Positions 9,276-19,300 of a stretch of DNA of 64,000 nt are shown here, piece by piece (the stretch's first letter is position 1; each line of letters begins with the position of its first letter). A model generated the notes under the pieces. That model was not told the origin of the DNA, searched no databases, and saw only the letters and a list, made by a program, of their open reading frames with translations. The position numbers and the translations under genes were made by a program. Source of the DNA: Corynebacterium sp. HMSC29G08 (GTDB lineage: Bacteria; Actinomycetota; Actinomycetes; Mycobacteriales; Mycobacteriaceae); the NCBI RefSeq assembly GCF_001806875.1, contig NZ_KV786268.1, positions 1 through 64,000 of the forward strand, in the 5' to 3' direction.

Positions 9276-10091
9276 CTAGCTGCTTGCGAGGGCGGTGGGC
9301 AGTGCTGGTTGCTGTGTCTCAACGACGTGTAGCCGCGCCCCCGATTGCTCGAGGAGTCGGCTTTGCTCCGCGTTCGTGTGCTGGTCGATGACAATGTCAT
9401 CAAACGTAGAGAGCCGAGCGACGAAATGCATCCCCTCGACCGCGAACTTCGAGGAATCCGCCACCAGCACCTTGCGCTGGCCGAGCCGGATCAGCTCAGT
9501 CTTGGTCACGGCGGCGTCCTCGTCGGGGTGGCACAGCGCATCGCCGTGAATCGCGGTGGTGGAGACGAAAGACATCGAAGCGGTGAGCGTCTCCATCGCC
9601 CGGCACGTGGAGACGCCGAGGAAGGAGTCCGTGGCGGGGACGTACCGCCCGCCCAGTGCGGTCAGCACCAGCTCATCCTGAGCCTGTGCGGTGTACGCGA
9701 CGTGCTGCAGAATTACCAGCGAATGGGTGATCAGGCCTGCGGGCTGTGCCTTGAGCACCGCGTCGATCATCGCCCCGACTGTGGTGGAGTCATCGAGCGC
9801 GACGACCATGCCCGGCTCGATGAGCGATGCAGCTTTTGTGGCTAGGGCCTGTTTGACCTCGGTGTTGGTAGCGCGGCGGATCGCTACATCGCGCTCACGG
9901 AATTCATGGTCTCTTGCCCGTGCACCGCCGCGGAAAAGCTCGACCTTTCCGGCGTCCCCAAGCGCGCGGAGGTCGCGGTGGACGGTCATTGCGCTTACGC
10001 CAAGTCGATCAGCTAACTCGACGGTGCGTAAATCACCGTGTGTGCGCAGCTCATTCAACAGCGCCGCGTGCCTGAGGGTTCTTTGGCTCAT
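9276..10091 (-). CDS. atlR: DeoR-family repressor of arabitol genes
   Basis: DeoR-type regulator of 271 residues. The N-terminal helix-turn-helix (TVELADRLGVSAMTVHRDLR) is followed by the usual GGAR linker and a sugar-phosphate-binding DeoRC domain with motifs such as LDDSTTVGAM and KVLVADSSKF. The name rests on family plus context: it precedes xylB and is divergent from rbtT-mtlD, the arrangement of AtlR in Corynebacterium glutamicum, where AtlR represses arabitol use. I chose the ATG at 10091 because it starts directly before the DNA-binding domain; an upstream TTG at 10328 would add about 79 residues of unlikely sequence. Candidate binding repeats lie in the divergent gap. Confidence 0.85.
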   Translation of the reverse strand: MSQRTLRHAALLNELRTHGDLRTVELADRLGVSAMTVHRDLRALGDAGKVELFRGGARARDHEFRERDVAIRRATNTEVKQALATKAASLIEPGMVVALDDSTTVGAMIDAVLKAQPAGLITHSLVILQHVAYTAQAQDELVLTALGGRYVPATDSFLGVSTCRAMETLTASMSFVSTTAIHGDALCHPDEDAAVTKTELIRLGQRKVLVADSSKFAVEGMHFVARLSTFDDIVIDQHTNAEQSRLLEQSGARLHVVETQQPALPTALASS

Positions 10092-10180
10092 TGTGTACTT
10101 CCGTGGTGGATCGGGCTCGGGTGTTCCACCCAATTCTAGTGGTGCAGACCGTCTGTGTTGAAGACAATCTAACATCTGCG

Positions 10181-10263
10181 TGTTATAAATTGTTGTAAAT
10201 ATGTGGGGTAGACCCCTATAAAGGGCGAGTTCCCGGCAAAATATGTCACAGAATGTTGTATAT
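10181..10263. promoter_or_regulatory. TGTTRTAWAT repeats, candidate AtlR sites
   Basis: Three near-identical 10-mers lie in the atlR/rbtT divergent gap: TGTTATAAAT (10181-10190), TGTTGTAAAT (10191-10200) directly after it, and TGTTGTATAT (10254-10263). DeoR proteins commonly bind several short TG-rich repeats, so these are candidate AtlR operators placed to act on both promoters. The assignment is inference from position. Confidence 0.45.
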
Positions 10264-10311
10264 TTTGTGAAGTCGGTGTTGGTTGTTGGTTCAGTCACAC
10301 CAAGCTCGATT

Positions 10312-10329
10312 ATTGTGACAAGCAACAAT
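10312..10329. promoter_or_regulatory. Inverted repeat upstream of rbtT
   Basis: ATTGT-N8-ACAAT inverted repeat ending 30 bases before the rbtT start codon. The position, between any rbtT promoter and its ribosome binding site, suits a repressor site. It shares the TTGT core of the TGTT repeats further upstream. Confidence 0.35.
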
Positions 10330-10358
10330 CGTTTCTCAACTTCTCGCTGGAGTACACC

Positions 10359-11693
10359 TTGAACACTCAGCCATCACCTCCAAAGGATTGGGCAGAGCGA
10401 CTCGGCTTCCCCAAACCGTTGCTCTGGGGCTTTATCGGTCTCACGATCTTCATGATCGGCGACGGTGTTGAAACCAACATCCTCGAACCCTTCCTGTCGG
10501 GCGAGCACGGTTTTAACGTCTCGCTCGTCGGCACACTCGTCACCGTCTATGGCGTGAGCGTCGCTATCGCAGCCTTCTCGGCCGCGGCACTGTCCGACCT
10601 GTGGGGCCCGCGCAAGGTGATGATCCTCGGCGCGGTGATCTGGGTCGTTCTGGAAATCCTGCTGCTCACCGTGGCACTACCCATGAGCAGCAAGTTCCTC
10701 ATTTTCACGCTCTACGGGCTGCGCGGGTTGGGCTACCCGCTGTTCGCATACGCCTTCCTCGTCTGGATTACCGCAGTGTCCACGCCCGAGCACCGCGGGG
10801 CGGGCACCGGCTGGTTCTATGTCGGGTTCTCCGCAGGCTTGCCTACACTCGGCGCACTCGTAGCCACGATCTCGCTCGGAGTGCTGAACCTCTCCTTCTA
10901 CCAAACGCTGTGGATCTCGCTGGCGCTCGTCGTCATCGGAGCGGTGATCGCCTTCGTCGGCGTGAAAGAGGCTCGCGGTCGCAAGCCATTGGTGGACAAC
11001 CCCGAGGACATCAAGGAAACGCTCGGCGAGTCCTTCCGCCTGCTGGCCCACGACAAGCGCGCGGTCTACGTTGCCGCCATGCGCACCATCAACTCCATCC
11101 CCACCTACGCGATGGCCGTGTTCTTCCCGGCGTACTTCTCCGAACGCCTGGACTGGCCGCTCGAGTGGTTCCTCATCATGACCACGGTGATCTACCTGGT
11201 CAACCTGCCATTCAACCCGCTCTTCGGCATCGTCGGCGACAAGATCGGCTGGTCCAAGACGGTCGTGTGGGCCGGCGCCATTTCCTGCTGCATCGCGCTT
11301 GCACTCGTGTACTTCGTCCCAATGCTCTCGGTTGACGCAGGCCTGCCCGATGGTGTCGGCTTCGGCCTCTCACTCGTTGCCGCATGCCTGCTGGGCATCG
11401 CGCTGGCAGGGTTCGTGCCGCTTTCCCCCATCGCCGTCTCACTCAACCCGGAGCGCCCGGGCGCAGCCATGGCCGCATACAACCTGGGCATCGGCGGCGC
11501 AGTCGCAGCCGGCCCGCTGCTCGTCGCCGTGTTCTACCCGCTGGTCGGCGCCACCGGCCTCATCCTCATCTTCTGCGGACTGTTCCTCATCGCCGCGTGG
11601 ATGGGCACCCAGCTCAAGGGCACCCAGCCAGGCTTTGACGGAGTACCGCACTCCGATGAAACCGTTGCACCCACAACTACCTCTCTTGCCTAA
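10359..11693 (+). CDS. rbtT: Polyol (arabitol/ribitol) MFS transporter
   Basis: Major facilitator superfamily permease of 444 residues with about 12 hydrophobic segments, in the RbtT/DalT/CsbX polyol-proton symporter group. The first helix (LLWGFIGLTIFMIGDGVE) and the loop LSDLWGPRKVMILG between helices 2 and 3 fit the superfamily. It starts with TTG at 10359, supported by a TGGAG site 7-8 bases upstream. It is divergent from atlR and followed 10 bases later by mtlD, so uptake and oxidation of arabitol are probably one transcript. Ribitol is a possible alternative substrate; the linked dehydrogenase and xylulokinase favour D-arabitol. Confidence 0.87.
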   Translation: MNTQPSPPKDWAERLGFPKPLLWGFIGLTIFMIGDGVETNILEPFLSGEHGFNVSLVGTLVTVYGVSVAIAAFSAAALSDLWGPRKVMILGAVIWVVLEILLLTVALPMSSKFLIFTLYGLRGLGYPLFAYAFLVWITAVSTPEHRGAGTGWFYVGFSAGLPTLGALVATISLGVLNLSFYQTLWISLALVVIGAVIAFVGVKEARGRKPLVDNPEDIKETLGESFRLLAHDKRAVYVAAMRTINSIPTYAMAVFFPAYFSERLDWPLEWFLIMTTVIYLVNLPFNPLFGIVGDKIGWSKTVVWAGAISCCIALALVYFVPMLSVDAGLPDGVGFGLSLVAACLLGIALAGFVPLSPIAVSLNPERPGAAMAAYNLGIGGAVAAGPLLVAVFYPLVGATGLILIFCGLFLIAAWMGTQLKGTQPGFDGVPHSDETVAPTTTSLA

Positions 11694-11703
11694 GGAAGAA
11701 ATC

Positions 11704-13212
11704 ATGACTCTCCACCTCTCCAACGACAGCCTGCAGCAGATCGCCGAAACCACCGACGTTGCTGTGCCGAGCTACGACCGCTCGGCGCTTACCCCCGGCA
11801 TTGTCCACTTCGGTGTGGGCGGCTTCCACCGCGCACACCAGGCGCTCTACCTGGACAAGCTTCTCGAGCTCGGGCTGAATGCCGACTGGGGCATCGTCGG
11901 CATGGGCGTCATGCCTGGCGACGCCCGCATGCGCGACGCCCTCAAAACCCAGGACTGCCTCTATACCGTCACTGAGAAGGCACCCGATGGTTCCGAGCAC
12001 TCCCGAGTAGTCGGCTCCATCGTGGACTACGTGTTTGCCCCCGATGACCCGAAGGCAGCCGTCGAGACGCTTGCGGACGAACAGATCAAGATCGTCTCGC
12101 TCACCGTCACCGAAGGCGGCTACAACTTCGACCACGTCCGCGGCGAATTTGACCTCAAGAACCCGCACATTGTAGCCGACATCGAGGCGCTTAAGCGTGG
12201 TGAACTCGCGTCACTGACCACCTTCTACGGGCTCATCACCGCGGCGATCCTTACCCGCAAGGAGCGCGGCACCCGCCCGTTTACCATCATGTCCTGCGAC
12301 AACATCCAGGGCAACGGCCATATGGCGCAGCGCATGTTCCACGCGTTCGCAGACGCTGTCTCGCCGGAACTGGCCGCATGGGTTGAGGCCAACGTTGCCT
12401 TCCCCAACTCCATGGTTGACCGCATCACTCCGGAGACCACCGACGGAGACCGCGCCGACATTACCGAGAAGTTCAATTACGTCGACGAGTGGCCGGTGGT
12501 CTGCGAGGACTTCACCCAGTGGGTCCTAGAGGACAACTTTGTGGCCGGTCGCCCCGACTACGACAAGGTAGGCGTCGAGCTTGTGCAGGACGTGGTGCCG
12601 TACGAGCTGATGAAGCTGCGCTTGCTCAACGCCTCCCACCAGGGCCTGTGCTACTTCGGGCACCTCGCCGGCCACGAGCTGGTGCACGACGTGATGGCAG
12701 ACAAGCGCTTCCGCGACTTCCTGCTCGCCTACATGGAGCGCGAGGGTACCCCGTCGCTGCGGCCACTGCCGGGTGTGGACCTCGACGCCTACCGCCACCA
12801 GCTCATCGACCGCTTCGGCAACGCCGCGGTCAAGGACACCGTCGCCCGCCTCTGCGCGGAGTCCTCCGACCGCATCCCGAAGTGGCTGCTCCCTGTCGTG
12901 CGCGAAAACCTCGGATCGGGTGCCGCGCCTGTGACGCTCTCCGCCGCAATCGTCGCCTCTTGGGCCCGATATGCAGAAGGTGTGGACGAGCAGGGCAACC
13001 CGATCAAGGTGGTCGACCGCATGGCGGATCGCCTGCAGGAAACCGCGCATAGCAACCGCGAGGACATCCTTGCCTTCCTCCGTGACCGCGAGGTCTTCGG
13101 CGACCTGGTTGATGACGAGCGCTTCACCGAGCCCTACGCGCGTGTGCTGAAGTCGCTGCACGAGGTTGGCGCGGAGGCGACGCTGGACGCGTTGCTGTCT
13201 GAGCTGGGGTAA
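11704..13212 (+). CDS. mtlD: Mannitol/D-arabitol 2-dehydrogenase
   Basis: Polyol-specific long-chain dehydrogenase of 502 residues that oxidises D-arabitol to D-xylulose (and usually mannitol to fructose) with NAD. The N-terminal nucleotide-binding region GVGGFHRAHQALYLDKLL and the catalytic pattern with lysine, asparagine and histidine (MKLRLLNASHQGLCYFG) are clear, and the length matches the family. The ATG at 11704 has an AAGGAAG site and starts 10 bases after the rbtT stop. Its product is the substrate of the XylB kinase encoded on the other side of the locus. After the stop there is only a weak 6-bp hairpin (13219-13235) without a T-run. Confidence 0.92.
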   Translation: MTLHLSNDSLQQIAETTDVAVPSYDRSALTPGIVHFGVGGFHRAHQALYLDKLLELGLNADWGIVGMGVMPGDARMRDALKTQDCLYTVTEKAPDGSEHSRVVGSIVDYVFAPDDPKAAVETLADEQIKIVSLTVTEGGYNFDHVRGEFDLKNPHIVADIEALKRGELASLTTFYGLITAAILTRKERGTRPFTIMSCDNIQGNGHMAQRMFHAFADAVSPELAAWVEANVAFPNSMVDRITPETTDGDRADITEKFNYVDEWPVVCEDFTQWVLEDNFVAGRPDYDKVGVELVQDVVPYELMKLRLLNASHQGLCYFGHLAGHELVHDVMADKRFRDFLLAYMEREGTPSLRPLPGVDLDAYRHQLIDRFGNAAVKDTVARLCAESSDRIPKWLLPVVRENLGSGAAPVTLSAAIVASWARYAEGVDEQGNPIKVVDRMADRLQETAHSNREDILAFLRDREVFGDLVDDERFTEPYARVLKSLHEVGAEATLDALLSELG

Positions 13213-13370
13213 GTGCCTGCCCTGTGTCTCAGGGCCATTACCTACTCATCCAGGGATCGGATTCGACGTGATTACTCCCATCTACAATTCTGTTCACAAA
13301 TTCCCGACTCCGCTCGCGACGACTATCCCTTTCCCTACCAGGCCGTCTATCCACCGGTTGTCCGGCGAGA

Positions 13371-14447
13371 TCATCGTGCGCGGCTCTGTGCGGTGGGTGG
13401 GGTGCTCCAGACAGGAAGCTGCTCCCAGTTTCGAGGGAAGCCCATGCGCTTCAAATAGTCCACGCAATCTGATTGTGGAAGGCCATCGTCGAGAAGCTTC
13501 TTCAGGCTCTTGCTCCAATCCATCTGGGGATGAATCTGAGTTATTAAGTACGAAATGATTGCCAGAGTGGGGTAAATGCGCGCATGGTGTTGAGGACTGA
13601 GCTCTGCAAGATCCTTCAAATCGGTTGGGAAAGGTTCAGAAGGTGCAATCTGTTCGACCATGTTGATGTTCCACAGCCGAGAGTGATGAGCACACGTATT
13701 TCGCGCAAAAGTCAGAGCTCGCAGCCAAGAACGCAGCGATTCTGCGAGTGGTTTTCCGTCCTCATCTGTGACGCCTAAGCTCCCAGCCACAGTGGAACGA
13801 TCATCGTGGTTCATTCCTTCGTAAATTCTAGAAAGATCACTGAAATCGATGACTTCAGTGACTACCCAAATAGGAAGTGACATTCCGTACTTGCGTTTAA
13901 AATGCTTAACGAAGTCAGCCTTAGACCGGTCCGTTTTTCGGCTTGCTGTTTTTAACCATTCGTAGTGATCTGAACGCATCCAGTAATAGCGTTCGGCCGC
14001 TTCACCGCAAAGGTGAGCGTTCGTAAAGGAGTCACGGAACAATGAGGGATCAGTGTGTGACATGCTTCCGCGAGCGCCAAGAGTATGACCGATTGCTGCG
14101 CGAAGTGCCACCTCGATACGTTCAACTGCACTGAAGACAAGCATTCGAAGATCTCGGTCGAAGTTGTAGAGCTTCTCGATATCCCGGAGTGAGACGCCTT
14201 CCACAAAGGTGCCTTTTCGATGGGAGGCGTTATCTCTGTAGATGTACCAGTAGCCACTCAGTCTGTAGTAGCCCACACGCTGGAGAAGTTCGCGGGCATG
14301 ATCGTAGTTCTCTATCTCCATCCCTCTGTCGTGGAGATGTTCGATTTGCTCACTGAGCGTGAGAAACTTCTTCTTATAGGGTTCACGAGTGGTACGTCCC
14401 GATGCCGGTTGCTGCCTGCGCTTCCCCTTGCGACTTCTAGACCCCAT
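13371..14447 (-). CDS. Abi family (Abi_2) HEPN protein, phage-resistance type
   Basis: 358-residue protein of the Abi-like (AbiD/AbiF, Abi_2) family, whose members are linked to abortive phage infection. N-terminal features fit (LTLSEQIEHLHDRGM, VGYYRLSGYWYIYRD), and the C-terminal half has RNTCAHHSRLWN at about residue 249, which matches the R-x4-H active site of HEPN RNases. The start is the second ATG, which has AAAGGA 8 bases upstream. The sequence is visibly more AT-rich than its neighbours, suggesting acquisition. It stands alone between the arabitol genes and a decayed GNAT gene, near the Wadjet operon. Target and trigger are unknown. Confidence 0.85.
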   Translation of the reverse strand: MGSRSRKGKRRQQPASGRTTREPYKKKFLTLSEQIEHLHDRGMEIENYDHARELLQRVGYYRLSGYWYIYRDNASHRKGTFVEGVSLRDIEKLYNFDRDLRMLVFSAVERIEVALRAAIGHTLGARGSMSHTDPSLFRDSFTNAHLCGEAAERYYWMRSDHYEWLKTASRKTDRSKADFVKHFKRKYGMSLPIWVVTEVIDFSDLSRIYEGMNHDDRSTVAGSLGVTDEDGKPLAESLRSWLRALTFARNTCAHHSRLWNINMVEQIAPSEPFPTDLKDLAELSPQHHARIYPTLAIISYLITQIHPQMDWSKSLKKLLDDGLPQSDCVDYLKRMGFPRNWEQLPVWSTPPTAQSRAR

Positions 14448-14470
14448 GGTCAGCATCCTTTAGTAGTGCA

Positions 14471-14503
14471 AATAAAAACACACCCCCTCGCGCGGAGGGG
14501 GTG
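14471..14503 (-). terminator. Strong intrinsic terminator, - strand
   Basis: Perfect 9-bp GC-rich stem (CACCCCCTC / GAGGGGGTG) with a 5-base loop, followed on the - strand by TGTTTTTATT. It would stop - strand transcription arriving from the jet operon before it enters the Abi gene. Confidence 0.75.
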
Positions 14504-14586
14504 GCCATGTTGCAGACAAGGATACCTAACCTGTACTGAGGAAGTCAAACCTCCTGCAAGTCCGCATAGTCCCCTGTCCTGTCCCC

Positions 14587-15027
14587 ATGCCTACTATTCG
14601 CCGCGCCACGCCCGCCGACGCCGAAGCCTACGACCTCCAGAAACACAAAACTCTCCTCGCTGACCCGTCCCACGCCGCCCGGCTCGTCGAGGATGACGGT
14701 GCCCTGGTCGGCTACGCGCTGGCCGGCCCCTGCGGCCTCCCTCACCCCGACGTCCTTCCCGAGGACCGCGAACTGAAACCCCTTTACCTCCTTGCTGGTC
14801 ACCAACAGTCAGGTTTCGGCTCCACTCTCATCGAGCTCGTCCTCGACTGGATCGGTTCGCGTACCGCGTGGTTAGGGGTGTGGTCCCAAAACTTTGGGGC
14901 GTAGCGCTTCTATCACCGCTACGGTTTCTCCAAGGCTGGCGAGTACTTCTTCAAGGTCGGCGGCCACCGCGACCACGAGTTCATCTATCGACGCCCCCGC
15001 CCCACTCGGTTGAGCCCACGGTGGTGA
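14587..15027 (+). pseudogene. GNAT acetyltransferase broken by a nonsense codon
   Basis: A GNAT-family N-acetyltransferase frame of about 147 codons, starting MPTIRRATPADAEAY. It is intact except for a TAG at 14902-14904. Before the stop it encodes LYLLAGHQQSGFGSTLIELVLDW (acetyl-CoA loop region) and ends WSQNFGA. After the stop, in the same frame, RFYHRYGFSKAGEYFFKVGG continues exactly the conserved N.xA.xFYxRxGF motif of the family. A single C-to-T change (CAG to TAG) explains the break. The truncated product would lack the last strand and helix of the fold. The substrate cannot be told from sequence. Confidence 0.85.
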
Positions 15028-15208
15028 GGCAATCATTGGGCGTGAGTGCGCTTTTTCACCTGTCCTTTGACGTTTTTGTAAACCGGAAGCTTAATAAGCC
15101 AAATTTGTCTCGCGCTGAAGTGGCCCGCGCAATGCCAAATTACGCAGTTGACCGTCTCAGCTAGAACTGCTCCGATACTCCTATGATGACCGATCCTCGA
15201 AAAGAAAC

Positions 15209-16300
15209 CTACCCACCCCGTAGCCGCTCGACCGCGTAGTCGAAGACGATGCGCTCCTGCTCGATGCGCAGGCACCCGGAGGATGAGTGGCTGCGCAGGT
15301 AGTCCAGGGCGTCGGCCTCCCCAGAAGTAAGTCGCTCCGAGATGAAGCGGCTGGGGTTCGGCTCCTCGACGGCGAGCGCGTCGTGGTCGCGGGCGGTGTC
15401 GATATCCATGAGCACGGACCGGACGTGTGGCAGGTACTTGCGCACCGTGTCCAGGATGTAGAAACCGTAGGAGTCCAGGTCACCCCAGTACAGCACCTCT
15501 TTCGAAGCAAGCCACGGCAGCTGTTTCGCCAGTACCTGTCCCAGTAGGCCACTGCTGAAGACGGCAACCGTGTCCGGCAGCTCCGGCAGGGCGAGGAAGG
15601 TCTGGTGGTTTTCCACGAACAGCACGCGGCGGGCAGGCAGTTCGGTGAGGTCGGAAAGTGGGCAGGACCAGTGCCTCACTCCGCAGAACGTCACGCCCGG
15701 GGCTAGGCTCCGCAGCTCCACCAAGACGGGCTTTTCGCGAAAAGCCAGGTCACCAACCACTGCGGTCAGTACCGCGCGGTGGGCCTCCACCCACTTCGAG
15801 TCCACGCCGAAGATTGGGAGCTCGCGGACGTGGTAGGCGGACGCGTCGTGGGTGCGCAGCCACTGCACCACGCTGACAAAGCGGGCGGCGGTGGCATCGT
15901 CCCATGCCTCCCACGCTGCGAGCTTGGTGGTCAAAGGGGTGCGAACCTGGGTGCCGAGCGAGTCGCAGAACCCGTCGAGAAGCATGTTGATGCGCTGCCA
16001 CTGCTCCGCGCGCCCGGCCACAAAGGCGGCGGTGGTGGGTCTGTCCAGCACCACGCGCGCCGGGAGCGAGTAGGTGCCGAGGTAGCCGAGCTTTTTGTCC
16101 TCCCACTCGGCGGGAATGCGGCTGCGCTTCCATTCTTGGATCCAGGCTTGCACGGCGCGGCCGTCGTCAAGTTCGGCGGCGCGACCTGTCGGCGGCTGGA
16201 GGTTGATGGCCAGCGGAGTGAACTCGCCGGTGAGCCAGGCCCGGTGGTTGCGGGCGTAGAATGTCGCTGCGCGGGTGCGCACCTGGTCACAGGTTTTCAT
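15209..16300 (-). CDS. jetD: Wadjet JetD, TOPRIM nuclease subunit
   Basis: 363-residue protein with the DUF3322 (N-terminal) and DUF2220 (C-terminal, TOPRIM-like) architecture of JetD, the subunit that cleaves closed circular plasmid DNA after the JetABC SMC-like motor has extruded it. TOPRIM residues are visible: the glutamate in LFVENHQTFL and the acidic pair in YWGDLDSYGFYIL. It is last in the jetABCD order, and its start overlaps the 3' end of jetC by 14 bases. All motifs are present, so the nuclease should be active. Followed by a 180-base gap without a clear hairpin; a strong - strand terminator lies further on at 14.49 kb. Confidence 0.93.
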   Translation of the reverse strand: MKTCDQVRTRAATFYARNHRAWLTGEFTPLAINLQPPTGRAAELDDGRAVQAWIQEWKRSRIPAEWEDKKLGYLGTYSLPARVVLDRPTTAAFVAGRAEQWQRINMLLDGFCDSLGTQVRTPLTTKLAAWEAWDDATAARFVSVVQWLRTHDASAYHVRELPIFGVDSKWVEAHRAVLTAVVGDLAFREKPVLVELRSLAPGVTFCGVRHWSCPLSDLTELPARRVLFVENHQTFLALPELPDTVAVFSSGLLGQVLAKQLPWLASKEVLYWGDLDSYGFYILDTVRKYLPHVRSVLMDIDTARDHDALAVEEPNPSRFISERLTSGEADALDYLRSHSSSGCLRIEQERIVFDYAVERLRGG

Positions 16301-19300
16301 CGAGGGCCTCCTCGATGGTTAGCACGCTGGTCTGTGAGTGCTTGCGGTCGGGGCACTCGACTATGAGCACGCCGCCAATGTAGTCCTGCACCGGCTGCAA
16401 GAGCTTGTCGGGTGTTGCGAGGATCATGTGGAAGCCGAACTTGCGGAATGCCTCCATCCCTGCGCGGGTGAACTCGGCGTCGGCGAGGTCGAAGGCCTCG
16501 TCCAGCACGATCGTGCCGAAGCGGGGGTACATTGCGTCATCAACCTGGACCACCGAGGCCTGCGCCTGCGAGGTGGTGGCACCCATTCCGGTGAGCCGGT
16601 AGCGCAGCGCCGCGGCAAGGCAGAACGACGAGAGTTTCTGGGCTTGTCCGCCCGAGAGCCCTTCGGCTGAGTCGTAGACAGCGCCCCGGACACCGTCGGT
16701 GCCGTACTCCACGCCGAGGAACTTCACGTGCTGGCGGGTGTCCAGGCGGAGCTTCTGCTCGCGGGCGCTCGTGGTGTCGGAGATGGTCACGGCCTCGATG
16801 ACCTCGCGGATTGTGTGGAAGCGGCGCTCGCTGTCCTCGAGATCGGCTTCGTTGATCATGCCTTCCAACGTGGCGTCGATAAGCTCGATGAAGTTGCGGG
16901 CGATCTGCGGCTGTGCCTCGCGGACCTCGATTTGCAGGTGCGTGCCCGGGTAAAACTCCACCTGGGCGAGTGAAGCGTTGATGGTCTCAATGGACTTGCG
17001 GGTGTTAGCGGCGGCCTCGCGGATGAGACGGCGCAGCCTGCCGAAGTGCGTGCGAGTCTGCTCCTGGAGCAGATCTTTGAACTCCTGCTCAACCTTGGGA
17101 AGGTTCTCGGTCTCCAGCCGGTCTAACTCTTGCATGAACGCGTGCTGGTAGCCCGCCTCTGCCTGGAGATCGCCCTTGCGGTTTTCCCACCTGTGCAGGT
17201 AGCGACGCATCGCGTCGAGCATTTTCGCCTCGAATTCGATGTCGCGGCGGTTGAGCTTCTCCAGCTCCGCGCTGATGGTTGTGCGCAGCTGCTGATGGAC
17301 GCGGTCGACGTTCCCTTCGGTAATGTCGTCGGCCCGCTCGGCCAGCCTGCCCTGGATCTCCTCCGGCGGATGTCCCTGCTCCAGGCGCGCCTGCGCTTCG
17401 GCCAGCATTTGCTCCGCGTGCTCGAGCTTTTGCCGCAGCCCGCCACGCTGTTCAATCAACCCGTTGAGCTGGCCTTGCGCCTCGTGCAGCCGCGTCTCTC
17501 GGACGTGGAACTGCTTCTTCAGCTCGGCGATCTCCGCGTTGCCGTCGGTGAGCCGGTCCACCAGCTCTTGCGCCTCGTGAAGCAGGCGGGTGGCGGTGGC
17601 GGTGTCGATGGCGCTGAAGTCCGTGGTTTCCTGCAGCCGCTTCACCGTAGAGCTCTGTTCGCGGGCTGTGTCCACGCGGCGCTTCGCGGTATCGCGCGCC
17701 TTTCTCGCCTGCGCAAGCTCGTCTCCCACACGCCGCAGCTGCCCTACGAGCGCGTCGATCTTGTCGTCCAGGTTGCCCCACAACACCCACGTGCTCGTGT
17801 CGTCGATACGCCGGCGGTCGTCTTTTACGTGGTCCGTTTCGCTGTGTTTGACCTGGCCGCTTAGGGTCACCGCACGCCGAGCGCGGCGGAACTCATCCAT
17901 GGATTCGCAGCACTGGTGGTCAAAACGGCGGGAGAGCTGCGACTGGACCCAATTGTGGAAGCGCCCCTCGGCCACGTCAATCTTCGTGCCAAGCGAGCCG
18001 CGCTGAAAGCGCATCGGTGCCGCGAGCTCGTGCTCCGGTGTGATGCGAGTGTACTGCAGCTTTGCGCCGAGATGCGTGGCGTCGATCGCCGTGGACACCG
18101 CCCGGTAGTGCTCCTCGGGCACCAACAACGTGCGGGCGAAACCGCCCATGACGCGCTCGGCCGCGCCCTGCCACGTGCCCTCTCCTTCTGTGACGGAGAT
18201 CAGGTCGGCCACGAACGGCAGCTCCTTCTCCCGGATCCCGGCCGCGTCCGCGATCTTGGCGCGGGCCCGCAACAGCTTGGCGTCCATGGCGGAGCTGTAC
18301 TTACGCAGCGTTTTCAGCTCGGTCTCGAAGGCCTGTTTTGCTTCTTCCAGTTTGCCTACCTGCTTGATCGCGGTGGTGGCTTTGGCGTCCTCTGCCTCCT
18401 GCTGCGCGTGCAGGTTCTCCAGGTCCTTGCCTAGCTGGTGGGTCAGTCGCGCGAACTCCTCGGCGGTGCCGGGAGGAGTCAGCTGGAGCGTCTGCAGGCG
18501 GGTGGTAAAGGCCTCCGCGGCTGCTTCGACCTGCACCAAGCGCTTGCGGCGGGTGTCGCGGGCTATTGCGGCTTTGACCAGGCCGGTGTCCTGTTTGCCG
18601 TCGATAAGCTGGCGCAGCTCCTCGCGCTCGCGGGAAAGCGTCTCAACCTCCGCTTCGCCCACGGCGATGGTGCTGCTGAGCGCGACCATGTCGGTGCTGT
18701 GCCGCTCGCAGGCGCGCTGGGCAAACTGCGCCTTCCAGCTGAAGACGAAGGGGTCGACCCAGGCCTGTTCCTCGGACACCGCGGCGGTGGCACGCGCGAT
18801 TTTCTCACGCCCGAGCGCTGCCTCGCGGACGGGGACCAGGTGCTCGATCTGCTCGCGGGCGTTGACCACCGAGGTGTACGCGCCGTGCAGCGCGTTGAAA
18901 TTCTCGGCGGCCTGTTTGGCCACGGCAAACGTGTCCGGCTCCGGCAGCATGAAGGTGCGCATGAGGTGGTTCAAATCGCCCAGCGTTTTCGCTGACTGCG
19001 TGCGGTGGAGCAGCTCGAGCGCGCCGCTATCGGCAATGCCCAGCGCGCGCTGCAGGGCGTGGATGAACTGGGAGTGCTTGCGGCCCACGTACAGCGCGTC
19101 CGCGTAGTCCTGCTTCGCCTGCGTGACTAGGAGGTTCTTCACCGCGAGCGCCTCAAACTGCGTCAGCTCTGCCTCCTCCGGCAGCAGCAGATAGAGGTCG
19201 GTGATGTCCTGATCCGTGTGCGCGTTCGCGCTTAAGAACATGAGCCGGCAGGCCGTCACCGTCTGGCCGAGTCCGTTGTCGTAGCGAAGCACCACGCCGC

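Noticed and set aside
13219-13235. Terminator for mtlD
   Set aside because: Only a 6-bp stem with no T-run follows; too weak to call.
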